NCBI GenBank assembly: GCA_947426945.1
Contig: CANEFX010000011.1
Location: 19,050 to 83,049 of the forward strand
Direction of reading: 5' to 3'
Length of the DNA stretch: 64,000 nucleotides
Source: an uncultured Bacillota bacterium
GTDB taxonomy: Bacteria > Bacillota > Clostridia > Oscillospirales > Oscillospiraceae
The position numbers and the translations under genes are program-made. The notes below the pieces were generated by a model that was not told the origin of the DNA, ran no database searches, and saw only the letters and a program-made list of their open reading frames with translations. Below are positions 10,001 to 18,337 of the stretch, piece by piece (the stretch's first letter is position 1; the number at the start of each line of letters is the position of its first letter).

Positions 10001-11912
10001 GCGGGGAGCAGCAGACGGTGGCGCGGTTCCGGGTTAAATCCTTCATAGCTTTCCAGACCTGCTGAATCTCGCTGATGCTCAGCTTCGTCTGGTTGAGAAG
10101 AATGAAGTGTTTATCCAAATCGTTGTCATGGAACAGGACATAGCACTCTGCCGTAATAGACGGATCCCGGCCGGCACGGCCTGCCTCCTGGATATAGTTT
10201 TCCAGAGAGTCAGAAATATCGTAGTGAACGACCAGTCGGACATCCTTTTTATCCACCCCCATGCCAAAAGCGGAGGTTGCAACGATGATTTTAATGTCGC
10301 CGCAGATGAAAGCATCCTGATTGGCGATTTTATCCGAGGGATCCATCTTCCCATGGTAGGGTCTGGCGGGAAAGCCGTCGCTGGTCAGCTTTTCCGCCAG
10401 CTGCCAAGTCCGTCTGGTCCGGGAAACGTAGATAATAGTGGGGCAATCCCTCTGTTCAATAAGGGAACGGAGCACGTTGTATTTATCTGACTCCGTCTCC
10501 TGGTGGATCACGACATAACGCAGATTTTCCCGGGAAGCCGCAGAGGTAAACAGCTCCAGCTCCATACCAAGTTTTTCCTGAAAGTAATCGCGGATATCGC
10601 TGATGACCTTCTGTTTGGCGGTGGCTGTGAAGCAGGAGACAGGAATCGGAGAAGTTAAGCCCTTTCTGGTCTGTAACGCTCGAATAAAATCGCCAATATA
10701 AAGATAATCAACCCGAAAATCCTGCCCCCAGGCGGAGAAGCAGTGAGCCTCGTCAATGACAAAACGCACCACATTGCGAGACAGCAGCAGTTTTTCAATG
10801 GTGCGAGAGCGCAACTGTTCCGGTGAGATATAAAAGATTGTAGCCAGGCCGTTTGCCACCCGCTCCAGCGCCTCGGCCCGCTCCACAGGGCTGAGCAGGC
10901 CGTTGACTGTGACGGCGTCCACCAGGCCGTGCTCGTTCAGATTATCCACCTGATCCTTCATGAGGGACTGGAGCGGTGAGATCACGACTGTCAGTCCGTG
11001 CTCTGTCTGCCCCGCCATCAGAGCGGGCAGCTGGAAGGTGATGGATTTTCCGCCTCCGGTGGGAAATACTGCAAGCAGAGATTTTCCATTTGCCGCCGCC
11101 TGTACTGCCCGCTCTTGGAGCGGCTCGCCGCCATAGGAACGAAATTGGTCAAAGCCGAAAAACTCCTTCAGCTTCCGATGAATTCCAAAAGCTTCCCGAC
11201 AGTATGGACATCCGTTTTTACAAGGTCGGCCTCGGAGCATTTTCACCACATATTCAATTCGGGGGTAGTTTCGTGTGAGCCAAGGCGGTGTGACTGAATG
11301 ATAGTCGTTGCATCCAATCAGCGCCAAGGCATAGGCCAACTCAACAGGATGGCTGGAAATCAAGATGTGCAGATCCGCATTCGCACAAATTTTTCCTGAA
11401 AACTCCTGCCTAATTGCTCGCTCCACAGCAGGAGAGAGCGGGTAGTACTTCATAAAGGCGAAAAAGTCTTGAAATTCCTCGAACTGGTTCAGAAGCCCAT
11501 AATAGATTGCTTTACGGTAGGCAGACAGTTCTGAAAATGCGTTTACTTCGTCATAGAACAATTTTTGGGCCTTTTTTGCGTCATTGAGGGGATTGTTCAA
11601 TTCATTGGTCTGGAGCTTGTCATCCTTCAGCAGCGCGTGATAGGGTCGCTCCGGAAACAGCAGCGGCGAGAGGTAGAGGGTATCAATGATCTTTGCAGAA
11701 AGCGGCGCATCCAACGACGGCCGCAAATAGCGCAGGTCGTGGTGCAAAATATTGTGACCACATAAAAATGCAGAACCAGCTATAAATGCGGAAAAATCTT
11801 GTATGGACGGGGAGTGAAATTGGGAGCTGTCCTCTTTTACGGCCCCTAAATCTATGATTTTTTTGTCCGATACACCGATTTCACTGTCGATGAATACAAT
11901 AGACTCTGTCAT
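7086..11912 (-). CDS. Giant helicase: 3'-5' exonuclease-like domain + RecQ helicase + UvrD/SF1 helicase
   Basis: 1608 aa from the ATG at 11910-11912 (GGGGTGG upstream; in-frame ATGs at 11930 and 11981 are possible). N-terminus: DEDD-exonuclease-like start (IVFIDSEIGV... GHNILHHDLRYL). Residues ~265-620: RecQ SF2 helicase with FPTGGGKS (~287), DEAHCFSAWGQDFR (~386) and the QEAGRAGRDPS motif VI. Then winged-helix regions. From ~1060: complete SF1A UvrD-type helicase with AAGPGSGKTRV (~1070), DEAQD (~1174), GDDDQNIYEFRGS, STIHKAKGREFD (~1429) and YVGLTRAKN (~1462). Two ATPase motors of different superfamilies in one chain suggest processing of recombination or replication intermediates or defence (inference). 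Stands alone between unrelated genes. Confidence 0.92.
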   Translation of the reverse strand: MTESIVFIDSEIGVSDKKIIDLGAVKEDSSQFHSPSIQDFSAFIAGSAFLCGHNILHHDLRYLRPSLDAPLSAKIIDTLYLSPLLFPERPYHALLKDDKLQTNELNNPLNDAKKAQKLFYDEVNAFSELSAYRKAIYYGLLNQFEEFQDFFAFMKYYPLSPAVERAIRQEFSGKICANADLHILISSHPVELAYALALIGCNDYHSVTPPWLTRNYPRIEYVVKMLRGRPCKNGCPYCREAFGIHRKLKEFFGFDQFRSYGGEPLQERAVQAAANGKSLLAVFPTGGGKSITFQLPALMAGQTEHGLTVVISPLQSLMKDQVDNLNEHGLVDAVTVNGLLSPVERAEALERVANGLATIFYISPEQLRSRTIEKLLLSRNVVRFVIDEAHCFSAWGQDFRVDYLYIGDFIRALQTRKGLTSPIPVSCFTATAKQKVISDIRDYFQEKLGMELELFTSAASRENLRYVVIHQETESDKYNVLRSLIEQRDCPTIIYVSRTRRTWQLAEKLTSDGFPARPYHGKMDPSDKIANQDAFICGDIKIIVATSAFGMGVDKKDVRLVVHYDISDSLENYIQEAGRAGRDPSITAECYVLFHDNDLDKHFILLNQTKLSISEIQQVWKAMKDLTRNRATVCCSPLEIARQAGWDDSGSDMETRVKTAIAALENAGYVKRGRNMPRIYATSIRAANMEEASCRIDRSRYFSSSQKVQAKRIIKSLISSRSIADAGNDDAESRVDYLADILGLEKRDVIDCVNMMRQEGLLADSMDMSAYIYKQDTQNRSMQTLDRFAKLEQFLFSRIGDQECSFALKELNEAALDSGISHTSIRNIRTILYYLTIKGYIAKQESGISRYVVITPLMERERLLEKFGKRIELCRFILEHLYTLASTSAESDVQSDQSLVQFSLLGLYQEYCSQPKIQLSGAETTLADMEDALLYLSKTGAMRLEGGFLVLYNGMEVKRLILDNKIRYKQEDYKTLNEYYKQKIQQIHIVGEYANLMVQDYSAALQFVQDYFQLDFKKFITKYFKGERAAEINRNITPEKYRQLFGGLSETQSKIIHDSESKYIVVAAGPGSGKTRVLVHKLASLLTLEDVKHEQLLMVTFSRAAATEFKNRLIGLIGNAANFVEIKTFHSYCFDLLGKIGSLDGVEDVVKNAAELIERGGVEPNRIAKTVLVIDEAQDMDENEFRLILALMKRNDEMRVIAVGDDDQNIYEFRGSDSKYMRTLIQEFGAAQYEMTENFRSRRNVVALANAFVHSIEVRMKAEDIQAVQQGNGIVQITRHTGRHLEQPVAEQIIKTYRSGSACVLTNTNEEALRVLGLLTRHSICAKLIQSMDGFRLYDLAEIRFFLKIIDRRQGSAPVISDIVWNDAKKQLQTAYYDSTCLENCLNLIADFERVNSYGKYRSDLEEFIRDSRYEDFYSDDRETIFVSTIHKAKGREFDSVYLLLDRVFLQSDADRRKLYVGLTRAKNNLYIHCNTDIFDAYQTPALEKLTDAVIYPEPEEITLQLTHRDVVLDFFKGKKAQVLRLHSGSPLELDQGYLTAQLDGKTFRAAKLSRACVVKLSELCEKGYSPVSVNVRFVVAWKGKEDDSETAVLLADIHLSVAARKDF

Positions 11913-12143
11913 ACCCGCCACCCCTGTCATACCGGATCTTGAAGCTGCCTCAGAAATACATTTTTCCCCATAATACCACATCTTTTCTGGTTTGGAAAGA
12001 ATACGGCTTGATGTTCAGCTCTTCGATAGAATTTTCTGGTGTAACAGACTCACCTGGATCAATATCTAAATTCATGTGCCAGGATATCTGTATCTGGGTG
12101 GCACTGAGTACAGCCACTCAAAATGAATTGGGGCGGAGAGTAC

Positions 12144-12322
12144 GAAAATGTGGCAATTATGGTTGCGATCGCGGTAAATGAGGATGGATACCACTCATCC
12201 TGCGACTTCCCCGGTGAACGCTGAACAAGAATCCGTACCAACGATGTCGTTGAACGGCTCAACCGGGAGATCCGCCGCCGCACCCGGGTGGGCACTTTCC
12301 CCGGCGGTAACTCTGCCCTTTC
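12144..12322 (+). pseudogene. IS256-family (Mutator-type) transposase remnant
   Basis: Two transposase pieces are joined with the middle missing. Around 12144-12226 the frame reads VAIAVNEDGYHSS, like the conserved 'GVNEDGYRE' segment near the catalytic core of IS256 transposases. From about 12228 a second frame reads TNDVVERLNREIRRRTRV then GTFPGGNSAL, the near-universal C-terminal motif of the family, with one Val lost from RRVVGTFP. A TGA separates the pieces. No terminal inverted repeats are recognisable. It marks a decayed insertion between the helicase and the next operon. Confidence 0.8.
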
Positions 12323-12334
12323 ACCAAGAAAAGC

Positions 12335-12370
12335 AAAACCTGCGTATAACTATCGTTAAACGCAGGTTTT
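12335..12370 (-). terminator. Terminator hairpin downstream of the GltS-like membrane gene
   Basis: AAAACCTGCGT/ACGCAGGTTTT, an 11-bp perfect stem with a 15-nt loop, flanked by A and T runs. It lies immediately beside a tRNA 3'-end fragment, as do the hairpins at 23408 and 33034. Confidence 0.7.
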
Positions 12371-12378
12371 GTCTACTT

Positions 12379-12425
12379 TGGAGCTAGCAGTGGGAATTGA
12401 ACCAACAGCCGCTGGTTGTTGATAA
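12379..12425 (-). pseudogene. tRNA 3'-half fragment
   Basis: Read on the minus strand, this ends ...TTGGTTCAATTCCCAC then TGCTAGCTCCA: a T-arm-like element with TTCAATT, an acceptor 3' strand and an encoded CCA. The acceptor GCTAGC matches that of tRNA-Thr at 33069-33143. No 5' half, D-arm or complete anticodon stem is present, so it is not a functional tRNA. The sequence upstream (CAACCAGCGG) is shared with the fragment at 23443. Confidence 0.6.
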
Positions 12426-12435
12426 GGGAATATCT

Positions 12436-13629
12436 TCACTTTACAAAAGAAACAAAAATGCTGATGATAAAAATGGAGACGGCGTTGGACACCAGCGTGG
12501 TGCCCAGGCTCAGCAGGGGGCTCAGGCGGCTGGTGAGGGTGCCACGTAGATGCTCCGGAGCGCCGGCGACGGCCTGATTAACCAGCATCTGATTGACCGG
12601 AAAACCCATGACGCAGTTCATGGTGAGGGTGATTCCAGCGTAGGGGCTCATATCCAGCAGCCGGGCAAAGCCCACGCCGCAGGCGGTCAGCACCGCGGAC
12701 CCCAGGGCCAGGGCAATCAGTACGGGGAGGACCAGGGACAGCAGGGTGTCCAGGGGGGTGTCGGCCAGGTTGTTGGCCATCAGGCCCATGAGGCTGAGGA
12801 TGAGCAGACCGTAGCTGTCGCACTTGAACAGGGGGGCCCGGTCTATCAGGCCCAGATTGCCCAGTAGCACCCCCAGCAGCAGGGCGGTGATGTTCAGGTT
12901 GACGCCCAGACCGGCCAGCACCGTGCCTTGGAGGGCGTAGTTCACCACCGCCACCGCCATAATCAGCCCCAGGTAATAGGCGGGGGTCTTGTAGGGCTGG
13001 GGAATCCTTGCCACAGGGCCGAAGGCCGGGGCCATGGGGCCCGGTACCGGCCTCCCGGTGGGAGGGGCAGCCGGGGGAGAGGCGGACAGCTCCTCCGCCA
13101 GGCGGGCGGTCTCCCTGTGCAGAGCCCAGGTCACCACCGGGACGGAGAACAACCCCTGAAACATGAAGATCATCCAGGGGTAGAAGGAGATGTCCGGCCG
13201 GACATTGGACACCCACCGGGAGCCGATGGCGCAGGAGGCCCCGCCTCCCACCACCGACCCGGGGGCCAGCAGGGCCAGGTCCCGGCCGATCAGGGGGGGC
13301 AGCACGATTAACAGCACTGCCGTCATCACCAGAGAGGAAGCCACAACCAGGAGGGCCTCCTTTTTCTTTGCCCGGAGCATGGGCAGGTCCACCATGGTGC
13401 CCGAGTGGATCACCAGCACATTGAAGGCGATGGTGCCCACCGCCACCATGTTGGAGGACAGCAGCAGATCCCTGGGCAATCCCAGGGCGAAGCCGGCGGC
13501 AAAGAGCCCGCCGAAAAACAGGGGCATGGGTACCAGGGAGCGCAGCCGGGTGGCCAGGCTCTGGGCGGCAAATACGATCACCAGAAAGACCAGAAAGCTC
13601 TGGGCAAAGCTCCAGGTGTAGGTGGGCAT
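12436..13629 (-). CDS. Polytopic membrane protein, probable secondary transporter (GltS-like architecture, family uncertain)
   Basis: 397 aa with about 10-11 hydrophobic segments and two glycine-rich re-entrant-like stretches (PGSVVGGGASCAIG in the first half and NCVMGFPVNQM in the second), separated by a Pro/Ala-rich hydrophilic linker near residue 190. This two-half layout resembles sodium/glutamate-type symporters, but I cannot name the family with certainty. It lies 68 nt downstream of the CocE-like hydrolase gene on the same strand and is very likely in the same operon, under the same Crp/Fnr-type promoter. A role in import or export of the hydrolase substrate or product is inference. 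Confidence 0.65.
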   Translation of the reverse strand: MPTYTWSFAQSFLVFLVIVFAAQSLATRLRSLVPMPLFFGGLFAAGFALGLPRDLLLSSNMVAVGTIAFNVLVIHSGTMVDLPMLRAKKKEALLVVASSLVMTAVLLIVLPPLIGRDLALLAPGSVVGGGASCAIGSRWVSNVRPDISFYPWMIFMFQGLFSVPVVTWALHRETARLAEELSASPPAAPPTGRPVPGPMAPAFGPVARIPQPYKTPAYYLGLIMAVAVVNYALQGTVLAGLGVNLNITALLLGVLLGNLGLIDRAPLFKCDSYGLLILSLMGLMANNLADTPLDTLLSLVLPVLIALALGSAVLTACGVGFARLLDMSPYAGITLTMNCVMGFPVNQMLVNQAVAGAPEHLRGTLTSRLSPLLSLGTTLVSNAVSIFIISIFVSFVK

Positions 13630-13697
13630 AACAAATCAGCCTTTCTTGGGGTATAGGTTCGGCTCCCGCCGGAAGGGGGAGCCGAACCGCGTTGTTT

Positions 13698-15542
13698 TTA
13701 GTGGGTCGCGCCCTTGCCGCTGCCGCCGATGACGATGTTGTCATCGCACACCGGCTGGAGCCAGTTTTCGGCGGGGGTATAGGGGATGTAGGGCATCAGG
13801 ATGTAGGAGGGGTAATCCGCGTCCCGGTAGATCTTGTAGTTGACGGTGTCGCAGCTGGGGATGGGACCCAGGTGGCTCATCTTGCCCTCCCAGGCGCCGT
13901 CCTGGTGCTCGAAGTTGTCCATGGCCTTGATCTCCAGCTCGATGGAGGAGCCGGCGGGGAAGACCATGCCGATGGGGTTGACCTCGATGACGTATTCCCT
14001 GATCTCCCCCGGGGTGATGGGCACCCGCTTGGAGTAGTCATGGACGGGGCGGCCGATCTGGCTCTTCTCTTTGTCCAGGGGGTAGCTGCACTTGAGCTGG
14101 CCGGTGCGGCAGACGGGCATCCGGGTGCCCCCGGCGGTGATCTGCCACAGCTTGACGATAATATTGGCGTCCGGCGCGTCGATGACGGCGAAGAGGTGCA
14201 GCTCGATGGGGCCGGTGAACTCGGTGGGCTGACTGAGCCGGTCGGTGCGGTAGCACAGGGTTTCCACCTCTGTGGTGATGTGTGGGGGGCGGTGGGTGAA
14301 GCTGTCGGGGGGCAGCTTGCCCTCCACGGGGGGCTCCCACCGCAGCTGATGGAAGGTGTGGAGATACAGCTTCTTCCAGTCGGTGCGGGCCAGGGGGTAC
14401 TCGTGCTCATAACGGTAGCCCCGGCCGATGATGTTCAGCTTCATGGGGGGCTCCTCGGTGATGCCGGTGTCTACCCCTTTCATCCAGTGGTCGTACCACC
14501 GCAGGCACTCCTCGTCCATAAAGCGGTAGGGCAGCTCCATGCCGTTGTAGCCCTCCATCACGCCGCAGCGCTTGTAGCACTTGGTCTCGGTGGAATTCAT
14601 GGCGTTGAACACCGGGGCGCTCCACCGGCCGGTGGGGGCCCAGCCGCACTTGAAATAGGTGGGGACGGTGAGTTTGTCATACTTGTACTTCATGGATCGG
14701 GCCTTCCAGAACTCGTCCTCGTTGGGGTGAATCAGGTAGTCCAGATAGAAGGTGTGATACTTGGGAGGCCAGGTGGTGAAGATCTTGTTGAAGAAGGAGT
14801 TGATGGCGATATCCGGGTCCTCCTGGGCCTGGGCGATGCGCTCCTTGGTCCTGTCCTCCCCCTCGTCATGGAGAGTCCAGGGGACGGGGTTGTTGGAGGG
14901 GCACAGCTCCCAGTACATGTTCATGTAGGTATTGGCCACGCCACCGTAGCGTCCGTGCTGATAGTAGTCGTCGGTGTAGCTCAGGGGCATGATGCAGGTG
15001 AGATGGGGGGGCTGGAGGGCGGCCACCAGGGGCTGGATGATGCCGAAATAGCTGTAGCCGTGGAGGGCCACTTTGCCGTCGCCCCACTTACACTGAGTGC
15101 CAGCCCACTCCACCACGTCGTAGACGTCTTCCTGCTCCTGGGGGTTGTAAATGCCGTAGAACTCCCCCTCGCTCTTACCGATGCCCCGGGGATTGGGAAC
15201 GATGAAGGTGTAGCCCCGCTGGACATAGAAGTCCATGTCCCCCGCCTCCAGGGAGTGGTCGAAGTAGTTGGATTTGCCGGGTAGGGGACCGTGGCGCATG
15301 GCCTGCATCTCCTTGCCGTAGGCCGACCAGGCGATGAGGGCGGGGGCCTTCTCGATCTCGGCGGGGTGGTAGACGTCGCAGTAGATCTTGCAGCCGTCCC
15401 GCAGGACGATCTCCACGTCGCTCTCCAGGGCCACCGTGTACTCGGGCTTGGACAGCTGGTCCAGATTTTTGGTGTACCGCCGGTCCCAGTAGACGGGGAC
15501 CTTATACAGTCCGGTCAGTTCCTTGAATTCTTGTTGGTTCAT
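13698..15542 (-). CDS. CocE/NonD-family hydrolase paralogue 1
   Basis: 614 aa. Start at 15540-15542 with AAGGAGA upstream. Alpha/beta-hydrolase core with the nucleophile elbow GYSYFGI (Ser ~162) and oxyanion-type region NPRGIGKSEGEFYG, followed by the C-terminal jelly-roll of the X-Pro dipeptidyl-peptidase/cocaine esterase family (TGPIELHLFAVIDAPDANII, TPGEIREYVIEVNP). Where the family normally has GWYD and GPWxH, which carry the Asp and His of the triad, this protein has GWAPTG and GVMEGYNG. About half identical by eye to the gene at 18981. No signal peptide, so cytoplasmic. Transcribed from a promoter with a Crp/Fnr-like site at -41.5. Confidence 0.88.
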   Translation of the reverse strand: MNQQEFKELTGLYKVPVYWDRRYTKNLDQLSKPEYTVALESDVEIVLRDGCKIYCDVYHPAEIEKAPALIAWSAYGKEMQAMRHGPLPGKSNYFDHSLEAGDMDFYVQRGYTFIVPNPRGIGKSEGEFYGIYNPQEQEDVYDVVEWAGTQCKWGDGKVALHGYSYFGIIQPLVAALQPPHLTCIMPLSYTDDYYQHGRYGGVANTYMNMYWELCPSNNPVPWTLHDEGEDRTKERIAQAQEDPDIAINSFFNKIFTTWPPKYHTFYLDYLIHPNEDEFWKARSMKYKYDKLTVPTYFKCGWAPTGRWSAPVFNAMNSTETKCYKRCGVMEGYNGMELPYRFMDEECLRWYDHWMKGVDTGITEEPPMKLNIIGRGYRYEHEYPLARTDWKKLYLHTFHQLRWEPPVEGKLPPDSFTHRPPHITTEVETLCYRTDRLSQPTEFTGPIELHLFAVIDAPDANIIVKLWQITAGGTRMPVCRTGQLKCSYPLDKEKSQIGRPVHDYSKRVPITPGEIREYVIEVNPIGMVFPAGSSIELEIKAMDNFEHQDGAWEGKMSHLGPIPSCDTVNYKIYRDADYPSYILMPYIPYTPAENWLQPVCDDNIVIGGSGKGATH

Positions 15543-15674
15543 AGTCGTCTCCTTTTCCTTTCGTCGTTTCAGGGGCGCCGGGAGATGCATCCGGTCCGCA
15601 GGAGCAGAGTTTTTCATGGCCATGTCAAAAAGGGCTCCCCGGTCCGGCACCTCCCGGCTGCGCTTCATGCTGTT

Positions 15675-15718
15675 AATCTACACAAAAAGAAAGCGGCTGT
15701 CTGTCAGAAATCTGACAG
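15675..15718 (-). promoter_or_regulatory. Crp/Fnr-type activated promoter of CocE paralogue 1
   Basis: Palindrome CTGTCAGAAATCTGACAG at 15701-15718 contains TGTCA-N6-TGACA (15702-15717). A -10 box TAGATT lies at 15675-15680 on the minus strand, predicting a start near 15668 and placing the palindrome centre at -41.5, the class II activation position. No good -35 exists, as expected for an activator-dependent promoter. Confidence 0.75.
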
Positions 15719-15769
15719 AACGCCAGCTTTTGAAAAAATATCCGGATTTTTCCCCTGGAGGGCATGAGA

Positions 15770-15795
15770 GGGCCGGTCCCCATGGGGACCGGCCC
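15770..15795 (-). terminator. Perfect 26-nt GC palindrome after the Crp/Fnr gene
   Basis: GGGCCGGTCCCC/GGGGACCGGCCC around an AT centre, 25 nt past the stop of the regulator gene. There is no proper U tract on the minus strand, so it may be a weak terminator or mRNA-stabilising hairpin. Confidence 0.45.
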
Positions 15796-15820
15796 TGTTG
15801 CAGGCGGCGGTATGGCGGTT

Positions 15821-16525
15821 TCAGCAGCGCAGTTCGCTGTTCATGATGATGTCCAGCAGGCAGTCCAGGTCCAGCACCGACAGCCTGCCCCGGTCGGTGG
15901 TAATCCACCCGGCCTTCCGCCAGTCCCCCAGGATGGCGGCGGCGGTCTGACGGGCCATCCCCGCCGAGGCGGCCAAGGAGCTCTGGGTTACCCGCAGCTC
16001 GGCGCTCCGGCTCTGTCCCGCCCCTGGCATCAGGTTCAGCAGGGTGAAGGCCAGCCGCCCGGGGGCGTCCAGATACATGGAGTTGACCATGTTCTGGGCG
16101 CTGTTGGTCAGCCGCTCCACCAGCTCCCGGATGACCACCTGGCAGATGGTGTGGTTGGACCAGGCCAGTTGGAGAAACACGGGCTTGGGCATCACCACCA
16201 AGGTGGAGTCCTCGGTCACCAGGGCGGTGTTGAGATACTCCATGTCGGTCATCACCGCCGTCTCTCCGAAGTAGTCCCCCGGGCACTTCACCTTGACGAT
16301 CACGTCCACGCTCTCCCGGTAGTAGACCTGCTCCATGATATAGCCCCGCTGGAGGAAGTACATCAGGCTGGCCGGGTCCCCCTTCCGATAGAGGATGGCG
16401 CCTCGCTTGTGGTGGGTAAGGCGGCAGTGGCCGGCCGCCTCCTCCAGCACCGGGAGGGGCACCTCGCGGAAGATGTTGGTGGATTTCAGAAAGCTGCTGA
16501 TGGCGGCAATTTTTGTCTGCTCCAT
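15821..16525 (-). CDS. Crp/Fnr-family transcriptional regulator
   Basis: 234 aa, normal family length. Start at 16525 with GAGAGGG upstream. Residues ~15-125 form the cyclic-nucleotide-binding-like beta-roll (RGAILYRKGDPASLMYFLQ, PGDYFGETAVMTD); residues ~165-215 form the HTH_Crp domain (VTQSSLAASAGMARQTAAAI). No FNR-type N-terminal cysteine cluster is present. The recognition helix has Arg-Gln where E. coli Crp has Arg-Glu; CooA, which binds TGTCA-type half-sites, also has Gln there (as I recall). This fits the TGTCA-N6-TGACA sites found at three neighbouring promoters, so it is their likely activator. Effector unknown. Confidence 0.92.
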   Translation of the reverse strand: MEQTKIAAISSFLKSTNIFREVPLPVLEEAAGHCRLTHHKRGAILYRKGDPASLMYFLQRGYIMEQVYYRESVDVIVKVKCPGDYFGETAVMTDMEYLNTALVTEDSTLVVMPKPVFLQLAWSNHTICQVVIRELVERLTNSAQNMVNSMYLDAPGRLAFTLLNLMPGAGQSRSAELRVTQSSLAASAGMARQTAAAILGDWRKAGWITTDRGRLSVLDLDCLLDIIMNSELRC

Positions 16526-16576
16526 AAAACGGCCCTCTCTTTTTCCCCTGCTATGCATTGTGTCAAATCTGAGTTC

Positions 16577-16606
16577 AGTCTACCACAGATTGAATAAAAA
16601 AAGCAA
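16577..16606 (-). promoter_or_regulatory. Promoter of the Crp/Fnr regulator gene
   Basis: Minus-strand -35 TTGCTT (16601-16606), 18-nt spacer, -10 TAGACT (16577-16582), about 50 nt upstream of the start codon. It lacks a full TGTCA-N6-TGACA site. The rest of 16526-16935 holds only AT-rich DNA and the divergent permease promoter. Confidence 0.55.
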
Positions 16607-16816
16607 CTGCAATTTTGCATTTATACTTCTATATGACGAAAAAATTGAGGAACACAAAATGAATGATAGATTTTGATATTTTTTCGGCAGGTTTCCCCAA
16701 AAAAATCCGGAAATGGTTTGATAATTTCCCTCATTTTATATAATTATACAAAATAGCCAAAACAGAGAAGCCTTGCCTGGGAATAGGGTACAAAACCAAC
16801 AAATAATTTGCCTTTC

Positions 16817-16859
16817 TGTCATCCAAGTGACAGCGCGAACAGCGGCCGGATGCTATATT
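16817..16859 (+). promoter_or_regulatory. Crp/Fnr-type activated promoter of the APC permease
   Basis: TGTCA-TCCAAG-TGACA at 16817-16832, centre 16824.5. A -10 box TATATT at 16854-16859 predicts a start at A16866, again placing the operator centre at -41.5. No -35 match. Confidence 0.8.
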
Positions 16860-16935
16860 GCCCCTAAGAACCCTGTGTTTCAGGGGTGACACTGGCCATG
16901 TCAAATCAATAAACAGAAAGGCGGCGAGCACTTCA

Positions 16936-18333
16936 ATGAGCAACAATACAAAGCAAAAATTGGGACTCTTCTCCTGCATCCTTATGGCAATCGGCAGCAT
17001 CATCGGTGCCAGCATCTTTGCTACCACCCCGGTGGCCATCAAAATCGTCGGAGGCAACGGCGTTGTCCTGGGCTTTATCCTGGCGGCTGTAGTGGTGGTC
17101 CTGCGCACCATCCCAGAGCTGATTATGATGGCGGCCCTGCCCGCCAACGGCGCCTCTTACATGTATCTGACCCGTCTGGTCCACCCCCTCCTGGGGGCGT
17201 TGGACGCTTTTAACGAGCTGATGGTGGGCGTGATGAAAATTGCCACCATGGCCCTGACCTTTTCCACCTACTTCGCCATGCTGGTGCCCCAGATCCCGCC
17301 CCAGCTGGTGGCAGCGGCAGTCTGTATCGTATTCACCATTATTTCCTGCTATGGAATTAAGGCCTCCGCCCTGGTTCAGAACATCTCGGTGGCCGTTCTG
17401 CTGGTGGCGCTGGGAATCTTCATTTTCGGAGGACTGGGCGCGGCTACCGTCAGCTTTGGCGAGGTCATCACCACTACGGTGGAGCTGTCCGCCCTGTGGG
17501 CGGCCATGGGCATCATGCACGGCAGCCTCATCGGCGCCAACGCCCTGATCTACGCCGCGGAGGAAGTGGAGGACCCGGGCAGGAACATCCCCATCGCCTT
17601 CGCCGTATCCACCGGCCTGACCGCCGTGTTGTACGCCATTATGGCCTACATCTGCGTGGCCGTTATGCCCATGTGGTGGGAAATTGACAACCTTGCCACC
17701 GTAGCCGGCAAGTTCCTGCCCCAGGCCCTGCTGTTCTTTTTCATCACCGGCGGCGCTCTGCTGGCCGTGGTAACCAGCGTCAACTCCGCCATGCTGATGT
17801 TCTCCCGGATCAACTTCTCCGCCGCCCGGGACGGCCTGTTCCCCTATTCCGTGTGCAAGACCAACAAGTACAACGCCCCCTATGTCTCCCTGTGGCTCAT
17901 CGCGGTCATCGCCGTGTTCTTCATCCTGGGCGGCTTCGACCTGGACGACGTGGTGAAAATTACCACCATCCCCGGCCTGCTGCTCAGCCCCATCCTTTTC
18001 ATCGGCGTGTTCACCATCAACAAGCACTACCCCAACTGCTATAAGAACTCCTTCATCAAGACCCCCCACTGGCTCAACTGTGTGCTGTCCGCCGTGGCCA
18101 TGGTGGTCTGCTTTACCCTGGGCTACTACGTCATCTTCCAGATGCGGCCCCACAACTGGATCGCCATGATCGTCTACTACGCCGCCGCGGTGGTGTTCAC
18201 CGCCTGGCGGGTCAGCTACATCAAAAAGACCGAGGGGGTCAACCTCTTCGAAAAGATGAAGTCCACCTATCAGCCCTGGGAGGAGCGGGAGGAGGCCGCC
18301 AAGGCCGCCCTGGGCGAGAAGGCCGTCAAGTAA
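16936..18333 (+). CDS. APC-superfamily amino acid permease
   Basis: 465 aa, about 12 membrane helices. Start at 16936, after AAAGGCGG. Helix 1 carries the family glycine motif GSIIGASIFATTP and the following region reads LPANGASYMYLTRLVHP; IYAAEEVEDPGRNIPIA resembles the conserved loop near helix 6 of amino-acid/polyamine transporters. It moves an amino acid or amine across the cytoplasmic membrane, substrate not readable. It is preceded by the Crp/Fnr-type promoter at 16817-16859 and followed closely by a small membrane-anchored protein gene. Confidence 0.88.
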   Translation: MSNNTKQKLGLFSCILMAIGSIIGASIFATTPVAIKIVGGNGVVLGFILAAVVVVLRTIPELIMMAALPANGASYMYLTRLVHPLLGALDAFNELMVGVMKIATMALTFSTYFAMLVPQIPPQLVAAAVCIVFTIISCYGIKASALVQNISVAVLLVALGIFIFGGLGAATVSFGEVITTTVELSALWAAMGIMHGSLIGANALIYAAEEVEDPGRNIPIAFAVSTGLTAVLYAIMAYICVAVMPMWWEIDNLATVAGKFLPQALLFFFITGGALLAVVTSVNSAMLMFSRINFSAARDGLFPYSVCKTNKYNAPYVSLWLIAVIAVFFILGGFDLDDVVKITTIPGLLLSPILFIGVFTINKHYPNCYKNSFIKTPHWLNCVLSAVAMVVCFTLGYYVIFQMRPHNWIAMIVYYAAAVVFTAWRVSYIKKTEGVNLFEKMKSTYQPWEEREEAAKAALGEKAVK

Positions 18334-18337
18334 TAGT

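Noticed and set aside
13692..15284. Long plus-strand open frame of about 530 codons opposite CocE paralogue 1
   Set aside because: Antisense shadow of a GC-rich gene: Val/Gly/Leu-rich, no motifs, no ribosome site; the minus-strand gene has clear family sequence.
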